Assembly (NCBI RefSeq): GCF_905175375.1
Contig: NZ_CAJIMS010000001.1
Coordinates: 62,001 to 126,000, forward strand
From: Chryseobacterium aquaeductus
GTDB taxonomy: Bacteria > Bacteroidota > Bacteroidia > Flavobacteriales > Weeksellaceae
Length of the DNA: 64,000 bases
Direction of reading: 5' to 3'
Position 1 is the first letter of the stretch. Each line of letters opens with the position of its first letter. This document shows positions 9,901 to 17,791 of this stretch, one piece after another. The notes below the pieces were generated by a model, which saw only the letters and a program-made list of their open reading frames with translations, was not told the origin of the DNA and ran no database searches. The position numbers were made by a program, and so were the translations under genes.

Positions 9901-10575
9901 GACACTTACAGGATTACCATTTGGTAACACCGCCAAATTGGTATAACCAGGATCTCCAACCTTTTTCAATAGCAGGGCAAAACCATCACCTATAAAACAA
10001 GGATAATTATTTTCATATTCTTCAGAAGCAAAAAGATATCTGAATTTTACTTCTGTGGAAGTCGGAATAAAATCAAACTCAAGGAATGTTGCGTCTTTTA
10101 AATTACTAGCCGGATTGATATTCAAAGCTGTGGCTAAATCTGCATCTCCCTGCACAGGCACATCATCACTCAAGACATTTGACTGAAGAGTATTACCTGC
10201 TTTTCTCGCATGTCCGGTGGTTAATAAAATTCCTTTAGAAAAAGGAAAGTTGGTAGTTCCTCTATTGAAAAAACCCCAGGTTCTATTTTGATTATTAACT
10301 GCAAGATTTGGTGATACCACTACGTTGCTCACATTTGCTGTAGAACAAGTAGACCCACCCGCAATCAAAACATCTGTTACCAACTGACTGATACTGAATG
10401 AAGATTCGGGATAGGCTGGTGTATTTACATCAATGAAGGCGCCTGCTTTCATTGATTGAGTTGAAGCCTTGGCGGAGGTATTTTTACTTTTTCCCCTAGT
10501 CTGAGAAAACGTAAGATTTCCAATCAAAACTAAGAACAAAGCCAAAAATAAACTTCCTGCACTTTTATTAAACAT
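6967..10575 (-). CDS. Choice-of-anchor L protein with T9SS type B sorting domain, enlarged (paralog 2 of 3)
   Basis: This 1202-residue secreted protein has the same plan as its neighbours. A signal peptide ends near LTFSQ, and a choice-of-anchor L domain spans about residues 45-310 (DVNTPAYPESSFSISQLV, FRYLFASEEYENNYPC). Next come Ig-like modules, and a C-terminal type B sorting domain starts at about NAITPNSDGLNDYID. It is some 415 residues longer because the central modules are repeated. A block of roughly 240 residues, from QNATLTSCYAAGN to TVTIEV, recurs as QNASLLKCYQQGN onward, and the CxGExxTLTASGG Ig-like module occurs three times. It is exported to the cell surface; the ligand is unknown. 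Its own terminator suggests separate transcription. Confidence 0.9.
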   Translation of the reverse strand: MFNKSAGSLFLALFLVLIGNLTFSQTRGKSKNTSAKASTQSMKAGAFIDVNTPAYPESSFSISQLVTDVLIAGGSTCSTANVSNVVVSPNLAVNNQNRTWGFFNRGTTNFPFSKGILLTTGHARKAGNTLQSNVLSDDVPVQGDADLATALNINPASNLKDATFLEFDFIPTSTEVKFRYLFASEEYENNYPCFIGDGFALLLKKVGDPGYTNLAVLPNGNPVSVTNIHPANEFDGSPLVCGSANPTYFGGYNTTSIETNFSGRTVPLTAQATVIPGQLYHIKMVLADFQDSAFDSGVFLEAGSFDIGVQILGPTGVQLPASINVCDNAPQTFTASVQIPNATYQWFLGTTAIPGATTASYTATQPGVYSVEVLIPGNSCPGKATVTIVGGTSPTVQNATLTSCYAAGNAIFNLPSAQASISTTPGATFSFYVNQADANAGNTNTIASPATYSSAGNQTIYVLVKSGFCSKVAQLQLVKAAEITATIATPTALTCTNSQITLNATASVYPAGSTFAWTTTGGNIVSGGTTLNPVVNLAGTYTLTISNTFAGNVTCTGVGNVTLIGDSAPPTTGLTASKLSICSGETLTLTASGGSTYNWSGGLTGNGPTQTVSPTTTTTYTVTAVGANGCVSTTPGTVTIEVSQPFTAQNASLLKCYQQGNITYDLTSAQSQISTAPGITFTYYVNQADANAGNTSNITTPATFQSAGNQTIYVLVSNGGCKYVVTLQLLTTAVTQLTIAAPQTITCTTAQVTLNASASVIPVGSTITWTTVGGNIVSGANSLNPVVNAAGTYTLTVTNTTQPANLTCTFTSTVTVVQDKVLPIANLTSTFQQICPGESVTLTASGGATYNWGNGLTGNGPTQVVSPATTTIYTVFAVGANGCVSTNPASITIVVGPPTAIVAASKSKICAGESVTLTASGGFTYNWVGLTGTGNTQVVSPTVTTTYSVFALGGNGCVSNTPATITIEVVPAIVSTLQDVFACAGDNGILDAGAGPNYTYVWSTGATTQTISTNIPGSYSVTISNGTCSNVFTAQLINPDLPQFTNVVFENNVMTISATNPSGGVLEYSIDGGVTWQTSNIFYNVLDNTNYTLMVKIKDAKCGNMLQFFTFVMSNAITPNSDGLNDYIDFSGVSNYKNFAASIFDRYGAELFKADKSNVRWNGSLKGINLPTATYWYRIQWENPASKKLELKSGWILLKNRN

Positions 10576-10697
10576 TATGTATTATTTTCAACAAAAATAC
10601 TATTTTTTTTGATTAAAATTTAATTCAGAAATATTTATATTACTATTAACATAATCTTATGAAAATTTGATTACCGGCACCAGCAAAAATTTAAAAT

Positions 10698-10728
10698 AAA
10701 AAAAAACCGAGAAATTCTCGGTCTTTTA
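10698..10728 (-). terminator. Rho-independent terminator
   Basis: Stem ACCGAG/CTCGGT flanked by an A-run on the left and a T-rich right side, so on the minus strand it ends in a long U-run. It lies 18 bases past the stop of paralog 3. Confidence 0.8.
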
Positions 10729-10745
10729 ATTTATATAGCGATAGA

Positions 10746-13103
10746 TTATTCAAAGTTCTTTAGTAAAATCCAACCTGTTTTCACCGTCAGTTTTTTACTT
10801 GCAGGATCCTCAAAGGTTACCTGATACCAATATGAAGCGGTAGGTAATTTTTTTCCTTGGAAATAACCATCCCAGAAAGGTCTGATTTTTTCTGCCTTAA
10901 ACACTGCTCTGCCGTAACGGTCTGAAACAACGGCCTGGAAATCTTTCAGATCACTGATTCCTCTGAAATCAATCATATCATTTACATTATCGCCATTTGG
11001 AGTAATTACATTCTTCATAATGAATGTAAAATATTCTAGCGAACCAACACAACTTGTATTTTTTACTCTTACTCGTATCGGTACAATAATATTCTTAGGA
11101 ACTCCTGAAAATACATTAGATGATTGCCAAGTAACACCGTTATCAATAGAATATTCTAATTGACCGTTGCTAGGATTACTTGCAGTGATAACCATCGTTC
11201 CACTTTCGCTGTAGTCAACGTTGATAACTTCCGGAATAACTGCCAAAAGAACCTGAGTACTGAAAATTTTAATACATACTCCATTACTGATCGTCACTGT
11301 ATATGTTCCTGGTAAACCTACAGATATTGCTTGCGTTGTCTCACCATTGCTCCAAGAATATGTGTAGTTAGGACCCGATCCTGCATCAAGAGTGATTCTG
11401 TCTCCGACGCAAATAAATCCTCCACTCAAATTAGATGTAATGGCTGGTACTACTTCTACAACTATTGATACTGGTTGTAAAGATTTACACCCTTGTGCAC
11501 CGATTGCAAATACTGTATAAGTAGTAGTCTGCGTTGGTGAAACTGTGCGTACAGCTCCGGTGCCAGAGAAACCTTCCCACTGATAAGTAACACCACCAGA
11601 AGCTGTAAGAGTTGCAGATTCACCTGCACATATTTTTAGTTTAGATGAAGTAAGAACTGCAATTGGTGTAGCTTCTTTCTGCAACGTTAAAGTAACTATT
11701 TTACTACAAAAAGCCCCGTTGGAAACCAGTACATATAACACTTGACCATCACTACCGTTATATATTTCGGGAGTAGTGATAAAGGTGTTATTCTGAGCAA
11801 CTGCGTCCGCCTGAGTCAAATAGAATTTAAAGATTGCGCCAGGTGTAGTGCTGATAGATGGCTTAGCTAAATTAAGATCAAAAGTAGCAACACTTGGCGT
11901 TGTACAAAGTTTCAAAGTTGCATTTTGAGCAACAGGAGTCGTACCACCAATTATCGTAACCTTTGCTTCCCCAGGACAGTTACCTCCCGGAACGGTAACC
12001 TTCACCGTGTAAACCCCAGGCGTTGTTGCAGTGTACTGAATATTAGTTGCTCCCGGAATTGCTACCCCATCTTTGAACCACTGAAATGTCATCCCAGGAC
12101 TTGTAGCAACCTGCGCCTGTAGAACCTGCGGAGTATTATCACATATATTTAAAATTTCAGGAACAGGATTTCCTGCACCATCAACAATACTGATCCCAAT
12201 ATCAAAAGAACCTGCTTCTAAAAATACAGCAGAATCGTAACCACCATCTCTTGCATCAGCTAATACCATTTTGATATGATATGACTGACCCGGAATCACA
12301 GTTGCCTCTGCTGTTAATGGTATTGTTCTACCAAAGTAGTTAATTTGATTCGGCGGTAAAGAACCAAAATATTGTCCATTAATGGGACCACAAGAAAAGA
12401 GTGGATTTTGAGGAACAATATTAGTAGCCGAAACAGGTCCGGCGCCACCTGGCAAAACTGCTAAATTTGTGTATGTAGAACCTGCTGTATTGGGTTTTAA
12501 CAATAATGCAAATGCATCATCATAATTTAAACATGGAAAACCGCCAGTATATTCTTCTGAAGCAAAAATATAATTAAACTTCATCAATGAACTGGATGGA
12601 ACAAAATCAAATTCTAAAACTACTGCATCAAAAAGCGTTTGAGTAGTACCTATTGCTGCAACCAAATCTGCATCAGAACCCGTCCCAGTGCTTCCACCAA
12701 GAACATTTGTGATTGCTGAGTTTCCTGCTTCTCTTGCAAAGCCTGTCGTTAAGACAATGCCTTCATTAAAGGGAAAAGAAGATGTTGATTTATTAAAATA
12801 ACCCCAAAAACGATTATTATCGGTAACTGGCTGATTAGGGCTTATAGAAACATTTGAAATATTGGGTGTTCCGCATCCTGCAGAACTTCCGACAAGTACA
12901 TCGGTAACAAGCTGCGTAGGAGTGAAATTAGTTTCCGGGTAAGGAGCAACATTAACATCAATATAATCCCCGGCTTTAGCATTCATCGGAATGTTTTTCT
13001 TTGCATTGGGTCTCCTTCCTTCTTGTGCGTAAGAAGATATGCTGAAAAAAAATAGCAGAACAAAACTAATCTTAAAGTAATTTTTTATTCGATAATTTAA
13101 CAT
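10746..13103 (-). CDS. Choice-of-anchor L protein with T9SS type B sorting domain (paralog 3 of 3)
   Basis: A 785-residue secreted protein, close in length and layout to the 787-residue paralog. A signal peptide ends near SSYAQ. The choice-of-anchor L domain at about 45-310 shows DVNVAPYPETNFTPTQLV, GIVLTTGFAREAGN and FNYIFASEEYTGGFPC. Ig-like segments follow (QWFKDGVAIPGAT, ICAGESATLTASGG), and a C-terminal type B sorting domain starts at NVITPNGDNVNDMID. It is the most upstream of the three tandem copies in the direction of transcription, and a terminator follows it. Surface display through the T9SS is supported by the domain; binding function is unknown. Confidence 0.9.
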   Translation of the reverse strand: MLNYRIKNYFKISFVLLFFFSISSYAQEGRRPNAKKNIPMNAKAGDYIDVNVAPYPETNFTPTQLVTDVLVGSSAGCGTPNISNVSISPNQPVTDNNRFWGYFNKSTSSFPFNEGIVLTTGFAREAGNSAITNVLGGSTGTGSDADLVAAIGTTQTLFDAVVLEFDFVPSSSLMKFNYIFASEEYTGGFPCLNYDDAFALLLKPNTAGSTYTNLAVLPGGAGPVSATNIVPQNPLFSCGPINGQYFGSLPPNQINYFGRTIPLTAEATVIPGQSYHIKMVLADARDGGYDSAVFLEAGSFDIGISIVDGAGNPVPEILNICDNTPQVLQAQVATSPGMTFQWFKDGVAIPGATNIQYTATTPGVYTVKVTVPGGNCPGEAKVTIIGGTTPVAQNATLKLCTTPSVATFDLNLAKPSISTTPGAIFKFYLTQADAVAQNNTFITTPEIYNGSDGQVLYVLVSNGAFCSKIVTLTLQKEATPIAVLTSSKLKICAGESATLTASGGVTYQWEGFSGTGAVRTVSPTQTTTYTVFAIGAQGCKSLQPVSIVVEVVPAITSNLSGGFICVGDRITLDAGSGPNYTYSWSNGETTQAISVGLPGTYTVTISNGVCIKIFSTQVLLAVIPEVINVDYSESGTMVITASNPSNGQLEYSIDNGVTWQSSNVFSGVPKNIIVPIRVRVKNTSCVGSLEYFTFIMKNVITPNGDNVNDMIDFRGISDLKDFQAVVSDRYGRAVFKAEKIRPFWDGYFQGKKLPTASYWYQVTFEDPASKKLTVKTGWILLKNFE

Positions 13104-13234
13104 TTTATTATTGTTTGTTCAAAAATAATAAAAATAATTTTAATCGATTATAGTTTAACCAACAGATTTTTAAATTAATAACAAGTATTAATATGATTTT
13201 GAATAATAGAAAATAATTGTGCTTGTTCTTCCAA

Positions 13235-13765
13235 TTAATCTCTCTTCATCTGATCAATCATCTCTTGAAGTTCCTGTATTTTATCTTTCAGTAATTTAAT
13301 CTCATTCTTATTTGAGTTCACATTGCTTTTTAAGATAACGTTTTTAGCCTTTTCGCTGTGCTCTTCTTCATCCTCATCTTCGTTAATCTCTTCAATGTCT
13401 TCCTGAATATCTTCAATATCTTCCGTGATTTCTTCAATATCTTCGCTGATTTCTTCAAGATCTTCCTGAATATCTTCAATATCCTCACTAATCTCCTCGA
13501 TATCTTCCTGAATATCTTCAATCTTCTCATGACTTTTATTTACTGACATTTGAATGAAAATCGCCAGGTAGATAGCTTCCAGAGAAACAACGGTCGTTAA
13601 AATCAACAACATTTTATCAAATTCTACAATATTGAGTGCAGGAAGCAAAAATGAGGTAATGAAAAACAGACTATGAACTATAAGTGACGGTATAGAACCA
13701 ATCCACCAGGTAATTCCATTAGCTATTTTTTCTAAAAGTTCTATTTTCTCGTGGGATGTTTTCAT
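13235..13765 (-). CDS. Membrane protein, DUF1003-like, with acidic heptad-repeat coiled coil
   Basis: A 176-residue protein. Residues about 15-75 hold two membrane helices in the order seen in DUF1003 proteins (GSIPSLIVHSLFF, then SLEAIYLAIFIQMSVNKS). From about residue 80 to 130 it switches to near-perfect seven-residue units of the form EDIQEDI and EEISEDI (about seven in a row). A more regular coiled coil ends the protein (KNEIKLLKDKIQELQEM). The repeats should form a strongly acidic helix or coiled coil in the cytoplasm. It starts 11 bases after the TIGR02757 gene and so is probably the last gene of that operon. Function unknown; the DUF1003 assignment is from pattern memory. Confidence 0.75.
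   Translation of the reverse strand: MKTSHEKIELLEKIANGITWWIGSIPSLIVHSLFFITSFLLPALNIVEFDKMLLILTTVVSLEAIYLAIFIQMSVNKSHEKIEDIQEDIEEISEDIEDIQEDLEEISEDIEEITEDIEDIQEDIEEINEDEDEEEHSEKAKNVILKSNVNSNKNEIKLLKDKIQELQEMIDQMKRD
13378..13535. repeat. In-frame tandem repeat coding acidic heptads
   Basis: About seven copies of a degenerate 21-base unit (variants of TCTTCAATATCTTCCTGAATA on the plus strand) inside the DUF1003-like gene. Because 21 is a multiple of three, gain or loss of a unit would keep the frame. Other frames and the opposite strand are also open here, which explains the spurious overlapping reading frames. Confidence 0.8.
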
Positions 13766-13776
13766 TATTTTATGTT

Positions 13777-14553
13777 TTAAAGCAATTCTTTCGTAACGCC
13801 TAGTCCGAACAATGCAAAGTCATATTTTGCGGGATCTTTTTCGTCAAATTTTCTGATGATTTCGTCTAGTTCCAAAACGGTTTTCCAATCATTCTGAGTT
13901 CGTGAAATCAATCCCAGTTTTCTCGAAATATTCCCTGTATGAACATCCAAAGGTATTGATAAATATTTAGGATCAATCGAATTCCAGATTCCAAAATCTA
14001 CGCCACGATTGTCATTTCTCACCATCCAGCGCAGGAACATGATCATTCTTTTCGAAGATGAATTTTTGTAAGGTGAACTGACGTGTTTGTGGCTTCGGTG
14101 CTTTTCGGTCATCAAAAAATCAAACCTGAATCTTTCTATTGCATGATAAAAATTAGTTTCAGAATCTTTAATCTTAAATAAATCTTCCAGACTTTCTTTT
14201 TCTTTGTAAATCCTACCAAATTGTCTGATAAAGTAAGCAAAATCTTCTCCGTTAAATGTTCTGTGAATACTTTTTCCTTCTATAAATTTCAAATCGTTTT
14301 CAGAAAAATTCATCACAAAATCATAAGGTGAATTTCCCATAATGTCGAGCATTTTATCTGCCGACTTGATGATTGCCTTTCTGTTTCCCCAAGAAATTGT
14401 AGCCGCCAAAAAACCGGCAATTTCCACATCTTGCTTCAAAGAAAAACGATGCGGAATCTGTATAGGATCATCTTGAATAAATTCAGAATTATTGTATAAA
14501 TCAGCCTTTTCGTTGAGGAAATCTTTTAATTCTTCAAAATTCAACATAGCCAT
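13777..14553 (-). CDS. TIGR02757 (DUF2400) family protein
   Basis: A 258-residue protein matching the TIGR02757 family, conserved across Bacteroidetes and of unknown biochemical role. Recognisable segments are FLAATISWGNRK near residue 50, RFRFDFL, SSSKRMIMFLRWMVR and the C-terminal FALFGLGVTKE. The arrangement recalls the helix-hairpin-helix DNA glycosylase superfamily, but I see no certain catalytic residue. The ATG at 14553 directly follows the rnz stop; a second ATG two codons in is an alternative start. It is translated from the same message as rnz and the DUF1003-like gene. Confidence 0.85.
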   Translation of the reverse strand: MAMLNFEELKDFLNEKADLYNNSEFIQDDPIQIPHRFSLKQDVEIAGFLAATISWGNRKAIIKSADKMLDIMGNSPYDFVMNFSENDLKFIEGKSIHRTFNGEDFAYFIRQFGRIYKEKESLEDLFKIKDSETNFYHAIERFRFDFLMTEKHRSHKHVSSPYKNSSSKRMIMFLRWMVRNDNRGVDFGIWNSIDPKYLSIPLDVHTGNISRKLGLISRTQNDWKTVLELDEIIRKFDEKDPAKYDFALFGLGVTKELL

Positions 14554-15468
14554 TTAAATTTTCACAACTTCTAAAGCTTTGGGTAAAAACGTATTTGGAA
14601 AAACGGTTCGGGCTTCATCTGTAAACACCGTCAAGTCACCATACCGATTAGAAAAATGACCTAAGATCAACTTCCCTACTTCAGCTTGTCTTGCAATTCT
14701 CGCTGCCTCCAATGCTGTTGTGTGACCCGTATAATCTGCCATTTCCTTCAAATCATGTAAAAAAGTCGATTCATGATAAAGAACTGTTACATTTTTGATG
14801 ATAGGAATCACCGACTCCAAATATCTGGTATCACTGCAAAATGCATAAGAAACCGGAAGTGCGGGATCTGTAGTTAAAATTTCATTTTTAAGAACATAAC
14901 CATCACTCAGTTCAAAATCTTTTCCAGCTTTTAAATGATGGTAATCGCAGGTTTCAATCTCTTTATATTTGCTGATTTCCTGCATATTAAGATGCCTGTC
15001 TTTCTGCTTTTCTTTGAAAAGATATCCGTTGCAATAAATTCTGTGATCTAAAGGTATAGTGTATACTTCTACTCTATTATCTTCATAGATTTTTTCAGAC
15101 TCACTATTATTCAGTTCGTGATAAACAACCTCAAAACCCCGATGGGTTTCTGTAATAGTAAAAATCGTTTCCAACATCTTTTTTATGCCTTTCGGACCAT
15201 AAACATGTAATGGCACATCTCTTCCCAGCAAACGAAAAGACGCGATCAAACCTGGCAAACCAAAACAATGATCACCATGAAGATGTGAAATAAATATATG
15301 ATTGATTTTTGAAAATCTCGCTTTTGCTTTTCTCAGCTGTACCTGTGTTCCTTCGCCACAATCTATCAAAAAACACCTTTCTTCCATCTCAAGAAGTTGA
15401 GAAGTTGGTGATGTATTGACTGTGGGAATTGCTGAATTAAAGCCTAAAATAGTTAAATAAGTACTCAA
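14554..15468 (-). CDS. rnz: Ribonuclease Z
   Basis: RNase Z cuts the 3' trailer from tRNA precursors in the cytoplasm. The 304-residue protein has the metallo-beta-lactamase zinc motif SHLHGDHCFGLPG (His62, His64, Asp66, His67), the N-terminal LGFNSAIPT strand, and late histidines in HESTFLHD, TGHTTA and LGHFSNRYGD, all as in long-established RNase Z sequences. No ATG is available at the family start; a TTG at 15468 gives the expected MSTYLTILGF. It heads a tight operon with the TIGR02757 gene. Confidence 0.95.
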   Translation of the reverse strand: MSTYLTILGFNSAIPTVNTSPTSQLLEMEERCFLIDCGEGTQVQLRKAKARFSKINHIFISHLHGDHCFGLPGLIASFRLLGRDVPLHVYGPKGIKKMLETIFTITETHRGFEVVYHELNNSESEKIYEDNRVEVYTIPLDHRIYCNGYLFKEKQKDRHLNMQEISKYKEIETCDYHHLKAGKDFELSDGYVLKNEILTTDPALPVSYAFCSDTRYLESVIPIIKNVTVLYHESTFLHDLKEMADYTGHTTALEAARIARQAEVGKLILGHFSNRYGDLTVFTDEARTVFPNTFLPKALEVVKI

Positions 15469-15504
15469 ATCAATAGTTTATTGGGGGTAAATGTACGATA
15501 AAAG

Positions 15505-15586
15505 TTTGAGGCAAAGGTTGAGATTAAGGTTGAGATTGAGGATAATGTTGATACATTTTTTTGGAACCTCAACCTTAGTCTTAGCC
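15505..15586. repeat. Tandem AAGGTTGAGATT repeats with inverted arm
   Basis: Degenerate GGTTGAGATTAA units at 15508-15541 are followed by an inverted arm, AACCTCAACCTTAGTC, at about 15565-15580. The two sides pair imperfectly into a hairpin in the spacer between rnz and the rdgB-like gene. A one-armed relative lies at 48601-48622. Confidence 0.6.
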
Positions 15587-15591
15587 AAAAT

Positions 15592-16167
15592 TTATCCTTT
15601 CACTTTTAAAAAATCAAGAAACAAATCTAAAGCCTGTTTTCTATGGCTGATCTGGTTTTTATCTTCGGGATTCATTTCGGCAAAAGTCATTTCGTATCCT
15701 TCAGGAACGAAGATTGGATCGTAACCAAAACCTTTATGACCTTTATTTTCTGTAAGTAAATTTCCGTGAGCTCTGCCATCAAAATATTGAGCACCATTTT
15801 CATCGTAATAACATAATACTGTAATGAAATATGCTTTCCTATTCTCAATAGAATCCATTTCACTTAAAACTTTGTTGATATTTTTAGCAAAATCATGATC
15901 TCCTGCATATCGTGCAGAGAAGATTCCAGGTCTTCCATCTAAAGATTCAACTACCAAACCACTGTCATCTCCTAAACTAGGAATTCCTGTCTTTTCAAAA
16001 CAATATTTGGCTTTGATTAAAGCATTGGCATTGAAAGAATCGCCGTCTTCTATGATTTCTTCGTGTATATCGTAATCTGTAAGACTTTTGACGGTAAATT
16101 GATCGCCTAAAATCTGCTGGATCTCTTCTTTTTTATGTACGTTTTGGGTAGCAACTAATAATTCCAT
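15592..16167 (-). CDS. rdgB: Non-canonical purine NTP pyrophosphatase (RdgB/HAM1 family)
   Basis: The enzyme hydrolyses dITP, ITP and XTP to monophosphates, keeping deaminated purines out of DNA and RNA. The 191-residue protein shows the family motifs VATQNVHKKEEI at the N-terminus, GDDSGLVVESLDGRPGIFSARYAG in the middle, GFGYDPIFVPEG, and a C-terminal SHRKQAL. A TTG two codons upstream could extend it, but the ATG at 16167 gives the usual start MELLVATQN. It stands alone on the minus strand, flanked by repeat-rich spacers. Confidence 0.94.
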   Translation of the reverse strand: MELLVATQNVHKKEEIQQILGDQFTVKSLTDYDIHEEIIEDGDSFNANALIKAKYCFEKTGIPSLGDDSGLVVESLDGRPGIFSARYAGDHDFAKNINKVLSEMDSIENRKAYFITVLCYYDENGAQYFDGRAHGNLLTENKGHKGFGYDPIFVPEGYEMTFAEMNPEDKNQISHRKQALDLFLDFLKVKG

Positions 16168-16198
16168 TTTCAATTTTTTTTAAAATTCTATTTTTTTC

Positions 16199-16287
16199 AA
16201 ACACAAAAGCCACTAATTTTTAAGCACTATTTTCACAAATAAATATTGTTGTTTTATTTTTGAAAAATATTTGTGTGATTCGTGTTT
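16199..16287. repeat. Imperfect hairpin spacer element
   Basis: Inner arms CACAAAT(AA)ATATT (16234 on) and AATATTTGTG (16266-16275), with outer arms AAACAC (16199-16204) and GTGTTT (16282-16287), make an imperfect hairpin of about 90 bases. It lies directly behind the stop of the CPBP gene. It may act as a weak terminator or be a degenerate mobile repeat. Confidence 0.4.
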
Positions 16288-16290
16288 AAA

Positions 16291-17121
16291 CTAAATCTCA
16301 GAATAATGCACTTTGTATTTTTTCATAAATAAATAATAAAACAAAGAAAAAAGTACAATTCCTGCCCCTAATATCATCCATCCAGGAACTTTTAGAGCTT
16401 CCGAAAAACTTTCATTTTTTGTATAAAGTATTAAAACTGATGAACAAAGATTGTTGAAACCATGTAACAACATTGGTAACAACAAAGATTTTATTTTGTG
16501 GTAAACCAATCCTAAAATGCATCCAAGCAAAACTGCACCTACAAATTGCCAAGGATTTCCATGTACCAAACCGAAAATGACAGAAGCAAAAATAATCGCT
16601 TTCCAAGGCTGCATTCCGTTATTGATCATTCCTTTCTGAATAATTCCTCTAAAAATAATTTCCTCAAAAATCGGCGCCATAATCACAGCTGTAATGATCA
16701 TCACCACAGGATTATTGGTCAACTGACTCATCAAATCTGTAAAAAAATCATAGTATTTTCCGAAAAAAGGTCCTGTAATCGGAATCTGAGAAGTCACAAA
16801 TTCACCGATAAACATCATGCCAAGCATCATCGGGAATACCAGAAGATATGTGTAAAAATTGGTAGGAGAAAAATTAAAATTCAATTTCTTTTTTGTGGTT
16901 GGTCTTACGATAAAAAAATCAAAGAAGGCGATCGACAATAAAAAAACTGCGGCATTTGAAACCATCAAAAACCAGTCTTTGTATTGCAAATTTTCTTTAA
17001 AAATCAACATCCAAAAAACATTAAAAAACGCAATCGCAATCGATCCCACCACAAAACCGGCAAATAAAATCAGACCACCCAGCCATGTAAAAGTAAATTT
17101 TGGGTATTCGTTGTTTTCCAT
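16291..17121 (-). CDS. CPBP family intramembrane glutamic endopeptidase
   Basis: An integral membrane protein of 276 residues with about seven or eight hydrophobic segments and the CPBP (Abi, Rce1-like) motifs: EEIIFRG (Glu153, Glu154), FGLVHG in the next helix, and HGFNN near the C-terminus. Members are intramembrane proteases or serve in prenylated-protein processing, bacteriocin self-immunity and protein maturation. The substrate here cannot be told. A TTG seven codons upstream extends the frame, but the ATG at 17121 (MENNEYPKF) is the better start. No neighbour suggests a partner. Confidence 0.88.
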   Translation of the reverse strand: MENNEYPKFTFTWLGGLILFAGFVVGSIAIAFFNVFWMLIFKENLQYKDWFLMVSNAAVFLLSIAFFDFFIVRPTTKKKLNFNFSPTNFYTYLLVFPMMLGMMFIGEFVTSQIPITGPFFGKYYDFFTDLMSQLTNNPVVMIITAVIMAPIFEEIIFRGIIQKGMINNGMQPWKAIIFASVIFGLVHGNPWQFVGAVLLGCILGLVYHKIKSLLLPMLLHGFNNLCSSVLILYTKNESFSEALKVPGWMILGAGIVLFSLFYYLFMKKYKVHYSEI

Positions 17122-17269
17122 ATTCAATTTTTCGAAAAACAAAGATAATTGATTTTATGAGAATACTGAAAACCAACTTCTGCAAAGTACTCCTAACTTT
17201 TTAATTATTCATTTAGAAGCATTAAACTAAAATCATTTCTATGAAGTATCTTTGCAACATATTATATTT

Positions 17270-17493
17270 ATGAATATAGATAATGATGTTTCAACATCAG
17301 AGAATGTAAATTTATCATTACTTACCTACGTTTGCTTCACTTTCTTAGGGTATTTTATTATTGGTTTATCACTTTCGGTTCTTCTGTGGCAGATGTTTTT
17401 GGAATGAAATTTATCTTTCCTTTCAGTGTAGCAACGGGTTTTATCGGGTTGGGATTGGCCTTTATACTTAAAAGAAAATCAAAATTTGATTAA
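17270..17493 (+). pseudogene. Remnant of an MFS transporter (both ends kept, middle deleted)
   Basis: From the ATG at 17270, 45 codons read MNIDNDVSTSENVNLS then LLTYVCFTFLGYFIIGLSLSVL. This is the typical first helix of MFS transporters of the YfcJ/arabinose-efflux kind. The frame then meets TGA at 17405-17407. A different frame (17386-17493) reads VADVFGMKFIFPFSVATGF and IGLGLAFILKRKSKFD before a stop, like the last MFS helix and basic tail. Roughly 300 or more central residues are missing and the join is out of frame. A promoter -7 box TATCTTTG remains at 17247-17254. MFS identity is from family memory; the broken structure is seen directly. Confidence 0.7.
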
Positions 17494-17529
17494 GCTCAAA
17501 AACTTTCAAAAATTTAACCATAAAAAGTA

Positions 17530-17680
17530 CAAAAGATTAACACATGAGAACACTTATATAGTTTAAAATTTTGAAAATAATTAAGATCACATAAGAAGCA
17601 AATCAAAGAATTTCAAAAACTTATGCGTTCTTGTGTGCAGTTTAATGATGAACTTAAATAAGTAATGTGTTAATCTTTTG
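17530..17680. repeat. 151-base element with 16-base perfect terminal inverted repeats
   Basis: CAAAAGATTAACACAT at 17530-17545 recurs inverted at 17665-17680. Further inside, the arms keep partial pairing (AGAAC...TTA..AGTTT on both sides), so the whole element is an imperfect palindrome. It fills most of the spacer between the MFS remnant and prfC. There is no open frame of note and no clear target-site duplication. Confidence 0.6.
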
Positions 17681-17791
17681 TGGTAAAAATAGTCAGTTTA
17701 AAGGTTCTATTTAAATTGAATTTCTACAGGCTTTAAAAGAGATTTTCAAATTCCATTAAAAATCACGATTTTTGCAACTTCAAAATACACT

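Noticed and set aside
13358..13546. Plus-strand frame opposite the acidic heptad repeats
   Set aside because: Produced by the 21-base repeat, which is open in several frames; composition is only Phe, Ile, Leu and Asn.
16546..16941. 131-codon plus-strand frame inside the CPBP protease gene
   Set aside because: Antisense to a well supported membrane protein; no recognisable domain.
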